A DNA stretch of 64,000 bases from Streptomyces mirabilis (GTDB taxonomy: Bacteria > Actinomycetota > Actinomycetes > Streptomycetales > Streptomycetaceae): positions 7,874,001 to 7,938,000 of the forward strand of contig NZ_JBCJKP010000001.1 of the NCBI RefSeq assembly GCF_039503195.1. Direction: 5' to 3'. Shown here piece after piece: positions 17,297 through 25,486 of the stretch. The notes under the pieces were generated by a model. It was given only the letters and a program-made list of their open reading frames with translations. It had not been told where the DNA came from and did not search any database. The position numbers were made by a program, and so were the translations under genes. The number at the start of each line of letters is the position of its first letter. Within the stretch, counting starts at the first letter, position 1.

Positions 17297-18247
17297 TCAC
17301 CGCACCGGCGCCAGCGCCCGGGTGATCCCCGCGATCGCCTCCGGTCCCACCCGGCAGCACCCCCCGATCAGCCGTGCCCCGCCCCGCCGCCAGCCGGTCA
17401 CCTGCTCGGCCGTGAAGGTCGACAGCCCGTTCCAGGCCCGCGCCTCGGCGTCCCACACCTCGCCGCTGTTCGGGTACACCACCACCGGCTTCCCGGTCAC
17501 CCGCGCCGCCGTCTTCACCGCGCCGTCCACGTCCTCGGGGGCGCAGCAGTTCACGCCGATCGCGATGATCTCGTCCGCGTCGGCGGCCGGGGCGAAGGCC
17601 TCCTCCAGGGGTTGCCCGGCCCGCGTACGGTCCCCGACGACGGTGTACGACAGCCACGCCGGTACGCCAAGACCGCGTACCGCCCGCAGCAGCGCCTCGG
17701 CCTCGTCGGCGTCCGGCACCGTCTCCAGGGCCAGTACGTCGGGCGCGGCGGCGGCCAGCACCTCCAGGCGGGGGCGGTGGAACCGCTCCAGCTCGGCGAC
17801 GCTCAGCCCGTACCGCCCCCGGTACTCCGAACCGTCCGCGAGCATCGCCCCGTACGGGCCGACCGAAGCGGCCACCCACAGCGGCCGGGTCGCACCCTTC
17901 GCGTGCGCGCGACGGGCCGCCTCCCGCGCCAGCTCCACGCTGAGGCCGAGGAGTTCGGCCGCCCGCCCGTGCGGGATGCCGCGCTTCGCGAAGCCCTCGA
18001 AGGTGGCCTGGTAGCTGGAGGTGATCGCCACGTCCGCGCCCGCCTCGAAGTACGCGAGGTGCGCCTCGGTGATCGCCTCGGGCCGTTCGGCGAGCAGTCG
18101 CGCCGACCACAGCTCGTCGCTCAGGTCGTGCCCGGCCGACTCCAGCTGGTTGGACATGCCGCCGTCCAGGACGACCGTTCCGGAGGCGAGGGCGTCGGCG
18201 AGGGAGGGAGAGGGGGAGGAAGCGCTGCGGGGGGTGTCGCTGGTCAT
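17297..18247 (-). CDS. mmuM: Homocysteine S-methyltransferase
   Basis: 316 residues. Transfers a methyl group from S-methylmethionine (or S-adenosylmethionine) to homocysteine, giving methionine. The zinc-binding cysteines are present: GVNCCAPED (first Cys) and ARLIGGCCRVGPEAI (CC pair). Other family segments: VVLDGGMSNQLESAGHDLSD, LWSARLLAERPEAITEAHLA and ITSSYQATFEGF. Monocistronic as far as seen; no S-methylmethionine permease lies next to it, unlike E. coli mmuPM. Confidence 0.94.
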   Translation of the reverse strand: MTSDTPRSASSPSPSLADALASGTVVLDGGMSNQLESAGHDLSDELWSARLLAERPEAITEAHLAYFEAGADVAITSSYQATFEGFAKRGIPHGRAAELLGLSVELAREAARRAHAKGATRPLWVAASVGPYGAMLADGSEYRGRYGLSVAELERFHRPRLEVLAAAAPDVLALETVPDADEAEALLRAVRGLGVPAWLSYTVVGDRTRAGQPLEEAFAPAADADEIIAIGVNCCAPEDVDGAVKTAARVTGKPVVVYPNSGEVWDAEARAWNGLSTFTAEQVTGWRRGGARLIGGCCRVGPEAIAGITRALAPVR

Positions 18248-18303
18248 GTCACGACGCTAGTCGATGGGGACGGCCGCGACCCGTTATGTCCATCTGGTGA
18301 GTA

Positions 18304-18622
18304 GAAGAGGCCCTGGCCTGGGGGGACCTGAAGGTGCTCACCCGGGGCAAGGAGACCGGCGACGCCTGGGACCGTCCGACGACCGCACCTTCGGAGAACT
18401 CTCCGGTCTGACGGCGCTGAGCGCGCTGACGGGACTGTCCGCGCTCACGGAGATCAATCTGGGCCACTGCCGCGACCTGGAGGACTGCCGCCCCTGCTCG
18501 ACCTGCCGTCCCTGAAGCACGTCACCATGCCCTACCGCATGTGCTACCGCGAGTACCACGGAGATCCCGATCCCGTCATGACGAAGCTCGCGGAACGCGG
18601 GGCGACCGTCGTCCACCCCTGA
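18304..18622 (+). pseudogene. Decayed leucine-rich-repeat protein fragment with two frameshifts
   Basis: Three consecutive reading frames join into one sensible sequence. ALAWGDLKVLTRGKETGDAW reads first, then (shift near 18375) FGELSGLTALSALTGLSALT and EINLGHCRDLED, then (shift near 18488) LLDLPSLKHVTMPYRMCYRE, ending KLAERGATVVHP before the stop at 18620-18622. The middle piece is a leucine-rich repeat (LSxLTxLxxLTxINL). No start codon or signal remains, so this is a 3' remnant. Confidence 0.7.
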
Positions 18623-18642
18623 CCCACTCGTCCACCCATGAC

Positions 18643-20814
18643 TCACCGTGAGGCAGCGTGCCGCCGTCCACCGCGTCGCCGTGACCGGCCCCGCCGGACC
18701 ACCGGCACCGCGAGCGCGGCCAGCAGCGGCGCGAGCAGCAGCGGCCACCACGAGTTCGCGTTCTCGCCGTCGCCGACGGCGCTGGAGTTCTTCACGGACG
18801 CGGCGCCGGACGCGGAGGGGGACGGGGCCGCGGTCCGGTGCTTCGGTTCGGCCTTCAGGGTGACGTCGTTGCCGTCGCCCCCGCGATAGCTGATCCGGTA
18901 CGTCGTGTCGGCGAGCTCGACCGTGGCGCCCTCGCGCAGGCCGGAGAAGGCGCCGGTCGTCCTCGCCCGGCCGGTGTGGGCGAGCACCCTGATCTCGCGG
19001 GCGGGGCCGGTCCCGGCGGCCGACAGATCGAGGTCACCGGCCAGCCGGACCGCGCCCGTCACCTTCAGGGGCTTGTCGCGCAGGACCAGCGTGCCCTGCG
19101 CGCCCTGCGTGTAGTCGCCGGTCACCGTGAGGGCGCCCGCGACCTCGCCGTCGTTGACGACCGCGCCCCGTACCGTGCCCTTGCCGCTGAGGGACGTGGA
19201 CACCCGAAGTCCCGTCGTCCGCACGTCCAGCCGCGCACCGGCCGAGGTGAGCCGAATCGCCTTGCTGTGCGCGAGCGTGGCGCCGGCGGTCAGGGCGAGT
19301 GTGCCCTTGGTGACCGTCGTCGGGCCCGTGTACGACACCTCGCCGCCCGTCAGGGTCGTCGTCGCGGCACCCGACTGGGTGAGCCCGCCGACGCCGTCGA
19401 CATGGGACAGCGACACCGGAGTTGTGGTGTTGCGGACGATCAGCGTGCCGTCGTCGACGATCCGTCTGCGCCCGGTGCCGGTCATCAGCGAGCCGTCACC
19501 GCCCCGCGCGCCCGAGCCCAGCCGCAGCACGGCGCCCTTCTCGATGGTCGTCGACCCGTCGTAGTACTGCCCCGCCGCGAAGGTGACGTCGTTGCCGGGC
19601 GTCCCCTTGATCACGACATCCCCGGCGCCGGGCGCGGCGAGTGTGTCGTGGTACCGGCCGCCGCCGATGGGCGCGCCCAGGGTGACGGGACCGTCGTAGG
19701 CGAAGGTCAGCCGGGAGCGGACGCCGCTCGCCATGTGCAGGTTGACGTAGACGGTGTCCTTCGTCCCCGGCATGAAGATCTCGTGGGTGGTCCCGTCGCC
19801 CCACTGGACGTCCGCACCCTCGATGTTGGTGCCGCGCTTGTTCAACTGACGGCCGATGGGGCGCCAGTTGAGGACCGGGTCGCTGAGCGACGGGTCGGTG
19901 TCGCCGCCCTGGTCGCTGTAGCCGTACTGGCCGGTGAGCACGACCTTGCTGCCGGGCCGCGAGTGGACGTTGACGTCGCTGCCGTACGCGCGCTGGTAGA
20001 AGTTCTGGCGCAGGGTGATCGTCTGGTACAGAGGGGTGTCGATGATCCAGGAGCCCTGGTTGAGGATGGCGCGGGCGTTCGGGAGCGCCACCGGGTACTC
20101 GGGGCGGCCCACCGCCATGCCGGTGCCGTTGTCGATCACTCCGGAGAAGGGGTGGGTGCCCGCCAGGTCGAGGGTGCCCCACATGTTGCGCGGCTGGGTG
20201 ACCAGGCCCGAGCCGCTGATGGTGCCGATGTTGAAGGTGCGGGTGAGGGAGAGGCGCAGGGTGCCGTCGACGCGCACGTTGAGCTGGTTCAGCCGGTAGC
20301 CGGGGGTGTTGTAGGGGAAGTGGCCGATCAGACCGGTGCCGCCGCCGGTGCCGTACTGGAGGGTGGCGCCCCGCTCGACGGTGATCGCGGGCGGGTCGGG
20401 GTTGCTCACGGTGGTATACGGGTGGTTGCCGCCCCAGGTGGTCACCCTCTGCCGCTGCCGGGCCGCCGGGAGCGTGAAGTCGCTGTCCTTGGTGAGGATC
20501 AGCGTGCCGTCGCCGCGCACGGTGAGGGTGCCCCGGCCGCGGAACACCCCGTCGTACGTCGTCGTGCCGGACGGCACGGTGACCAGCGTGTCGCCGGTGA
20601 GCGTGACGTCCCGGCCCGCGAGGACGTCGGCGGTGGCGTCACGGCCGGCGGCTTCCGAGGCCGCCGCGCGAACGGAGCCGAAAGAGGGAGGCGCGGTGAC
20701 CAGGAAGGCGACGGTCGCGAGGGCGCCAACGGCGGCTGCTGACTTGTGGGTAGGGCTGCGCACGTCATCGGAGACGTACGCGGACGGCGGCGATAACAGA
20801 AATCTCGCGTCCAT
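18643..20814 (-). CDS. Secreted beta-solenoid protein with autotransporter-type strand repeats and C-terminal membrane anchor
   Basis: 723 residues. An N-terminal signal (SAAAVGALATVAFLVTAPPS) is followed by many short beta-strand repeats of the autotransporter-associated kind (VFRGRGTLTVRGDGTLILTK, GGLTQSGAATTTLTGGEVSY, TVTKGTLALTAGATLAHSKA). These suggest a long beta-helix binding or cutting polysaccharide. A Ser/Ala/Pro linker and a C-terminal helix (WWPLLLAPLLAALAVPVV) with a basic tail indicate cell-surface retention. There is no autotransporter barrel, as expected in a Gram-positive. ATG 20814 or an internal GTG (VRSPTHKSAA) could start it. It is divergent from the GH43-like gene and belongs to the wall-polysaccharide cluster. 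Confidence 0.8.
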   Translation of the reverse strand: MDARFLLSPPSAYVSDDVRSPTHKSAAAVGALATVAFLVTAPPSFGSVRAAASEAAGRDATADVLAGRDVTLTGDTLVTVPSGTTTYDGVFRGRGTLTVRGDGTLILTKDSDFTLPAARQRQRVTTWGGNHPYTTVSNPDPPAITVERGATLQYGTGGGTGLIGHFPYNTPGYRLNQLNVRVDGTLRLSLTRTFNIGTISGSGLVTQPRNMWGTLDLAGTHPFSGVIDNGTGMAVGRPEYPVALPNARAILNQGSWIIDTPLYQTITLRQNFYQRAYGSDVNVHSRPGSKVVLTGQYGYSDQGGDTDPSLSDPVLNWRPIGRQLNKRGTNIEGADVQWGDGTTHEIFMPGTKDTVYVNLHMASGVRSRLTFAYDGPVTLGAPIGGGRYHDTLAAPGAGDVVIKGTPGNDVTFAAGQYYDGSTTIEKGAVLRLGSGARGGDGSLMTGTGRRRIVDDGTLIVRNTTTPVSLSHVDGVGGLTQSGAATTTLTGGEVSYTGPTTVTKGTLALTAGATLAHSKAIRLTSAGARLDVRTTGLRVSTSLSGKGTVRGAVVNDGEVAGALTVTGDYTQGAQGTLVLRDKPLKVTGAVRLAGDLDLSAAGTGPAREIRVLAHTGRARTTGAFSGLREGATVELADTTYRISYRGGDGNDVTLKAEPKHRTAAPSPSASGAASVKNSSAVGDGENANSWWPLLLAPLLAALAVPVVRRGRSRRRGGRRHAASR

Positions 20815-20869
20815 CTTTGTCACGCGCGACCCGTTGACCTTCCCGTAACACACCCTTACCTTTTCGGCG

Positions 20870-20894
20870 TTCGTAATGACAGATGCCGTACGAA
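20870..20894. promoter_or_regulatory. Inverted repeat ttcgta-N13-tacgaa in a divergent promoter region
   Basis: A 6-bp inverted repeat with a 13-bp spacer lies between the divergent beta-solenoid and GH43-like genes. The intergenic DNA is visibly AT-richer than its surroundings, as expected for promoters. The regulator is not identified. Confidence 0.35.
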
Positions 20895-20921
20895 ATCTCG
20901 AACCCCTCCGAGAGGCGTCAG

Positions 20922-22331
20922 ATGAGACGTGTGTACGCAGTCCTTGTCGCCCTGTGCTGTGCGTTCGCCGCGGCACTGGTGACCGCCGGACCGGCCCAGG
21001 CGGCGGCCCAGACCATCACCAACGGCACGCAGTTCACCGACACTTCGGGCAACGCCGTGCACGCGCACGGCGGCGGGGTGATCAAGGCCGGCAGCTACTA
21101 CTACTGGTTCGGCGAGGACCGCGACGCCGACAACACCTTCAAGTACGTGGACGCCTACCGCTCCACCGACCTGAAGAACTGGGAGTTCCGCAATCACGTA
21201 CTGACCCAGTCCAGCGCCTCCGAGCTGGGCACCGCCTACATCGAGCGGCCGAAAGTCATCTACAACGCGTCCACCGGCAAGTTCGTGATGTGGATGCACA
21301 AGGAGAACGGCGTCGACTACAGCGAGGCGCGCGCCGCCGTCGCCGTCTCGGACACGGTCGACGGGAACTACACCTACCAGGGCAGCTTCCAGCCGCTCGG
21401 CCAGTACATGTCCCGTGACATCACGACCTTCGTCGACACGGACGGCACCGGCTACATGGTGTCGGCGGCCCGCGAGAACTACGACCTGCAGATCTACAAG
21501 CTCACCGCCGACTACACGGGCATCGACAGCCTGGTCGCCAACCCGTGGGTGGGCGGCCACCGCGAGGCACCGGCGCTGTTCAAGCGCAACGGCGTCTACT
21601 TCATGCTGACCTCGGCGGCCACGGGCTGGAACGCCAACCAGCAGCAGTACGCCACCGCGACCAGCATCGCCGGCCCCTGGACCGCGATGACCAACGTCGG
21701 CGACTCGACGACGTACAACTCGCAGACCGCGTACGTCCTTCCGCTCCAGGGGACTTCGGGCACCTCGTACCTGTACATGGGCGACCGGTGGGGCAACTCC
21801 TTCGGCGGCACCGTCGACGACTCGCGTTACGTCTGGCTGCCGTTGACCTTTCCGACCTCCACCTCGATGTCCATGTCCTGGTACCCGGAGGTCTCGCTCG
21901 ACACCACCGCCGGCACGATCGCCGGGACGAGCGCCACCTACGACACGCTCGTCGGGCGGTCCAGCGCCAAGTGCGCGGACGTTCCCAGCCAGTCGCTGTG
22001 GCAGGGCGTCGCGATCAGCCAGTACACCTGCAACGGCGGCACCAACCAGAAGTGGTGGTTCAAGGACCTGGGCACCGGCTACCACGAACTCATGGGCCGG
22101 GGCAGCTCCCTGTGCCTCCAGGAGAACTCCGCCAGTGTCACCCAGGAGAACTGCACCGGCGCCACCGCCCAGCAGTGGAGCCTGACCACGTCCGGCAGCT
22201 ATGTGCTCGTCAAGGCCCGGGCGAGCGGCAAGTGCCTGGACGTGTCCGGCGCGTCCACCGCCAACTCCGCCGCGATCATCACGTACACCTGCAACGGAGG
22301 GACCAACCAGCAGTGGACGCGGGGAACATGA
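20922..22331 (+). CDS. GH43-like exo-beta-1,3-galactanase with C-terminal ricin-type lectin domain
   Basis: 469-residue secreted enzyme. Signal peptide: VYAVLVALCCAFAAALVTAG. The five-bladed propeller domain starts AHGGGVIKAGSYYYWFGEDR; acidic catalytic candidates are Glu in AYIERPKVIYN and in GGHREAPALFK. NSQTAYVLPLQG resembles the unusual Gln region of GH43 galactan 1,3-beta-galactosidases. From ~350 to the end is a RICIN/CBM13 beta-trefoil (QSLWQGVAISQYTCNGGTNQ, YTCNGGTNQQW repeated). It likely trims beta-1,3-galactan of arabinogalactan. ATG 20922 has GAGAGG at good spacing. Confidence 0.9.
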   Translation: MRRVYAVLVALCCAFAAALVTAGPAQAAAQTITNGTQFTDTSGNAVHAHGGGVIKAGSYYYWFGEDRDADNTFKYVDAYRSTDLKNWEFRNHVLTQSSASELGTAYIERPKVIYNASTGKFVMWMHKENGVDYSEARAAVAVSDTVDGNYTYQGSFQPLGQYMSRDITTFVDTDGTGYMVSAARENYDLQIYKLTADYTGIDSLVANPWVGGHREAPALFKRNGVYFMLTSAATGWNANQQQYATATSIAGPWTAMTNVGDSTTYNSQTAYVLPLQGTSGTSYLYMGDRWGNSFGGTVDDSRYVWLPLTFPTSTSMSMSWYPEVSLDTTAGTIAGTSATYDTLVGRSSAKCADVPSQSLWQGVAISQYTCNGGTNQKWWFKDLGTGYHELMGRGSSLCLQENSASVTQENCTGATAQQWSLTTSGSYVLVKARASGKCLDVSGASTANSAAIITYTCNGGTNQQWTRGT

Positions 22332-22333
22332 CG

Positions 22334-24004
22334 TCAAATCAGTAGGTCGACGGCGTCGATGGAGGTACCCGCGCTGAGGAAGGACGTCGACCCCGAACCG
22401 CTCGCCACGTAGATCTTCAGGGTGTTGTACGCAGTGGTGTCCGTCAGCCAGGCGGACGCGGGAACGCTGTAGGTGAACGTGTAGTTGTTGCCCCGGTAGG
22501 AGCCCACGGTCAGCGACCGGGTGCTCGGCTGGGCGGGCGGCGAGGGGACGGCCGAGGTCCAGGTGTCGTTGACCACGATCTGCGGGCGGCCGTTCGCGTA
22601 GGCCGTGGTCACGCCGATGCGCAGGGTGTGCGCGGCGGCGGCCTGGGCGGCGGTCAGCTTGAAGTACACGATGATGCCGCTGTTCACGTCCTTCCACAGA
22701 TAGCAGGGGAACGCCGAGGTCTCGGTGCCGCTGCCGACGACCACGTTGCCGGTCCAGGACGCGGCCCGGACGTCCGACGGATGCGCGTACGTCATCAGGT
22801 CCGCGTTCTTGAACCCGCTCGGCGTGCCGTCCCAGGCGCCGATCCGCCAGATCGCGCTCGCTTTGGACGGGTCGTTGGAGGAGGGGATCGCGATGCTGTT
22901 CAACGTCGTGGTCCCGCCCGCCGTGACCGTCACCGACGTGGTGTACACGGCGAGTTCGCCCTTGAAGACCGTCAGGGTGTACGACCCCGGCAGCACGCCC
23001 GCGACCGAGAAGTAGCCGTCCGAGGCCCGCGCCGAACCCCAGTACTGCGCGGCCGAGTTGGCGAGCCCGACCGTGTACGCGTACGCCGTGTCGCGCCCCG
23101 AGATGCCCACGCCCGCGACCCGGCCCCGGCCGCTCGCGGCCGTGTACCCGGAGATTCCGAGCGAGTCCGCCCAGGAGGTGGTGAGGTTTCCCGCGTACAG
23201 CGAGGAGGAGGGCGCGCCGCCGTCTGTGAAGGCGATGACGTACGGACCCTGGAGGCCGAAGCGCTCCGACTCCGTCTGGTTCTCGCCGTAGTACAGGATC
23301 TCGTACAGCCCGCCGCCGTCCGCGCTCTGGTGGCGCAGCAGGGAGCGGTAGAACGGGCCGCCGGAGGCCTTCTCGTGGTTGCTGCGCACGATCCACAGGC
23401 CGACGCTTCCGGTGGTCCAGCCGATGTAGTCGTAGTCGATGACCCGGAGCTTCGAGTAGTGCTTGGAGCGGGTCTGGCCGTCGGACTTCGCGAACACGTC
23501 CGCGGACTCGATGGTGGTGGGCGCGTACGTGTAGGAGTCCGGCTCGTCGTTGAGGAACAGGCCCGCCTTGACGCGCACGATGTACCGGGTGGCGCTGACC
23601 GACGTGTCGGCCTTGTTGGTCCACAGATAGACGTTGTTCTCGCCGCTGCGGGCCGCGTAGTAGTGCTTGAGCGTGCCGTACGCGACGGAGACGAGGATCG
23701 TCGAACCGGACTGCGCGATGGTCACGGTGGAGGTGCCGAGGCCGGACTCGACGTGCGAGTTCTTGCCGCCGTAGCCCTGGTACTCGGTGCCGCGGTAGAC
23801 GAGCGAGGTCAGGTCGCCGTTGGTCTTGCTGACCTTGAAGACCAGGTTCGCGCCGGTGTCGACGACGTAGTTCGAACCGTCGTCCGTGTAGCCGAAGCTC
23901 GCGGCGGCGGCCGTCGGGGTGAGGGCCGTCGCGCTCACGGCCGCCGCGGTCGTACCGAGGACGAAGGTACGGCGTCCGAGTGATCTGTCGGTGGATCCGG
24001 ACAT
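22334..24004 (-). CDS. Rhamnogalacturonan lyase, polysaccharide lyase family 4 type
   Basis: 556 residues. Tat-type signal: SLGRRTFVLGTTAAAVSATA. The catalytic beta domain begins FGYTDDGSNYVVDTGANLVF and contains LTSLVYRGTEYQGYGGKNSH and SVGLWIVRSNHEKASGGPFY. A central fibronectin-like domain (GVLPGSYTLTVFKGELAVYT) and a C-terminal jelly-roll (ADLMTYAHPSDVRAASWTGN ... FLSAGTSIDAVDLLI) complete the three-domain PL4 layout. It cleaves the rhamnose-galacturonate backbone of pectin by beta-elimination outside the cell. AAGGAGG lies 8 bp before ATG 24004. It is convergent with the GH43-like gene with only 2 bp between stops. Confidence 0.92.
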   Translation of the reverse strand: MSGSTDRSLGRRTFVLGTTAAAVSATALTPTAAAASFGYTDDGSNYVVDTGANLVFKVSKTNGDLTSLVYRGTEYQGYGGKNSHVESGLGTSTVTIAQSGSTILVSVAYGTLKHYYAARSGENNVYLWTNKADTSVSATRYIVRVKAGLFLNDEPDSYTYAPTTIESADVFAKSDGQTRSKHYSKLRVIDYDYIGWTTGSVGLWIVRSNHEKASGGPFYRSLLRHQSADGGGLYEILYYGENQTESERFGLQGPYVIAFTDGGAPSSSLYAGNLTTSWADSLGISGYTAASGRGRVAGVGISGRDTAYAYTVGLANSAAQYWGSARASDGYFSVAGVLPGSYTLTVFKGELAVYTTSVTVTAGGTTTLNSIAIPSSNDPSKASAIWRIGAWDGTPSGFKNADLMTYAHPSDVRAASWTGNVVVGSGTETSAFPCYLWKDVNSGIIVYFKLTAAQAAAAHTLRIGVTTAYANGRPQIVVNDTWTSAVPSPPAQPSTRSLTVGSYRGNNYTFTYSVPASAWLTDTTAYNTLKIYVASGSGSTSFLSAGTSIDAVDLLI

Positions 24005-24069
24005 GGGGGTGCCTCCTTCGGAGGTGGGGGTGTGCGGGTGTCCGGAAGACTGACAGTTGAATCGATTTC

Positions 24070-24085
24070 GCGAAAGGGCTTTCGC
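24070..24085. promoter_or_regulatory. LacI-type palindrome in the lyase/esterase divergent promoter region
   Basis: Sequence gcgaaagggctttcgc: 7-bp arms gcgaaag/ctttcgc around gg. It lies 66 bp upstream of the lyase ATG and 108 bp upstream of the esterase ATG, so it could control both. No LacI gene is inside this cluster; the nearest seen is at 7175-8251. Confidence 0.6.
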
Positions 24086-24127
24086 TTCCTGGGAGTTGGC
24101 AATCATGTGAAAACGCGCCGCGCACTA

Positions 24128-24139
24128 GAAAGCGCTTGC
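24128..24139. promoter_or_regulatory. Second LacI-like box, gaaagcgcttgc
   Basis: Contains the perfect palindrome aagcgctt with a CG-centred core typical of LacI-family operators in actinomycetes. It lies 43 bp downstream of the first palindrome, four helical turns, which would suit DNA looping or dual occupancy. Confidence 0.55.
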
Positions 24140-24193
24140 GGAGAGCGGTACGGTCCTGCCGCCAGGTCTTGTCGTCCTGTTGGAGGAGCCGCA

Positions 24194-25405
24194 ATGAGAC
24201 GTTTCATCCCGGGCGGCCCCGGGGAAGTTCAGGCACGCCCCCACGCCGCGCGGCACGCACTCCCGCCGCACCGGCCAAAGGCCCAAGTAGCTCCGCTACG
24301 AGGACGTTCGTCCGGCACGCCGACAGCACGCACCGAACGACGCGGGAACGCACCCGCACTTCCCCGGGGCCGCCTGGCCGCGGCGGCCGTGCTGGCCGCA
24401 GCCACCGCGCTGACGGCCACGCCCGCCCAAGCACATGGAGGGCCCCGCGCCCTCGGCCTGGAGAACTGCACCGCGACCGCCTGCCACTTCGACGTCGCGC
24501 CGGGCACGTACGACGTGCGCGTACGGCTCGGCGGGGAGGCCGCGGCGAGCACGAGCGTCAGCGGTGAGACGCGCCGCGCGCTGCTGCCCGAGACCGCCAC
24601 GGCGGCCGGAAGACCCGTGACCCGCAGCTTCACGGTGAACGTCCGCACCCCCGAGGGCGAGCCGACCGGCCCCGACGGCACCCCCGGCCTGGACCTGGTC
24701 CTCGGCGGCTCCGCGCCCGCGCTCGCCGACATCCGGGTGACCCCGGCCGTCCCCCACACCCGTCAGATCTTCCTGGTCGGCGACTCCACCGTCTGCGACC
24801 AGCCCGGCGACCCCTACACCGGCTGGGGCCAGCAGCTGCCCCAGTACCTCCGCAAGGGCGTCTCGGTCGCCAACTACGCGGACTCCGGGGAGAGCACGGT
24901 CACCTACCTCGAGAACCCCGCGCTCTTCCCGACCGTCCAGCCGCTCATCCGCCGCCACGACCTGGTCCTCATCCAGCTCGCGCACAACGACAAGACGACC
25001 GACGAGCCGACGTACCGCGCGAACCTGGAGACCCTGGTCGCCGGGGTCCGCGCGCGGGGCGGCGATCCGGTCCTGGTCACCCCCATCGTCCGCCGCTGGT
25101 TCAACGCGGACGGCACCCTGAACAACGACACCGCGCTGCTGGTCAACGGCCTGGGTGTGAACCACCCGGCCGTCATCCGCTCGGTCGCCGCCGCCGAGCA
25201 CGTGCCCCTCATCGACCTGACGGCCAAGACCAAGGCCCTCGTCGAGTCGCTGGGCGTCGAGGGCTCCAAGGCGATCTACCTCTACAACGAGAAGCGGGAC
25301 AACACGCACACCTCCGTGCACGGCGCCACGGTCTACGCGGGCCTCGTCCGCGACGAACTCCTCGCCCAGCATCTGGTGCCCGAGCGCCAGGTGAGGGTGG
25401 GATGA
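24194..25405 (+). CDS. Rhamnogalacturonan acetylesterase, SGNH/GDSL hydrolase (CE12-like)
   Basis: 403 residues. Removes acetyl groups from rhamnogalacturonan. The SGNH domain begins at ~195: nucleophile block IFLVGDSTVCDQPGDPYTGW, block with Asn in LVLIQLAHNDKTTDEPTYRA, and the catalytic Asp/His pair in KRDNTHTSVHGATVYAGL. Before it, ~80-185 forms a beta domain (FDVAPGTYDVRVRLGGEAAA). The N-terminus is unusual: ~58 basic, Pro-rich residues precede the hydrophobic signal core (LAAAAVLAAATALTATPAQA), so translation may start later. ATG 24194 nonetheless has TGGAGGAGC upstream. Confidence 0.9.
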   Translation: MRRFIPGGPGEVQARPHAARHALPPHRPKAQVAPLRGRSSGTPTARTERRGNAPALPRGRLAAAAVLAAATALTATPAQAHGGPRALGLENCTATACHFDVAPGTYDVRVRLGGEAAASTSVSGETRRALLPETATAAGRPVTRSFTVNVRTPEGEPTGPDGTPGLDLVLGGSAPALADIRVTPAVPHTRQIFLVGDSTVCDQPGDPYTGWGQQLPQYLRKGVSVANYADSGESTVTYLENPALFPTVQPLIRRHDLVLIQLAHNDKTTDEPTYRANLETLVAGVRARGGDPVLVTPIVRRWFNADGTLNNDTALLVNGLGVNHPAVIRSVAAAEHVPLIDLTAKTKALVESLGVEGSKAIYLYNEKRDNTHTSVHGATVYAGLVRDELLAQHLVPERQVRVG

Positions 25406-25409
25406 ACTC

Positions 25410-25443
25410 CTGGGGCGTCCCGTCCGGAACCGGGGCGCCCCAG
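25410..25443. terminator. Hairpin directly after the acetylesterase stop
   Basis: Arms ctggggcg (25410-25417) and cgccccag (25436-25443), with a further cccg/cggg pairing inside. It begins 4 bp after the stop codon at 25403-25405 and precedes the DUF2264 gene by ~45 bp; it could attenuate read-through. Confidence 0.55.
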
Positions 25444-25486
25444 GTACCACCACCCGACCGAGCCGCCGCACCACGGAGCGCCACTG

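Noticed and set aside
20856..24194. Very long minus-strand frame of ~1100 codons over the pectin cluster
   Set aside because: It crosses two well-identified genes in other frames (GH43-like on plus, PL4 lyase on minus) and has Arg/His-rich composition without motifs.
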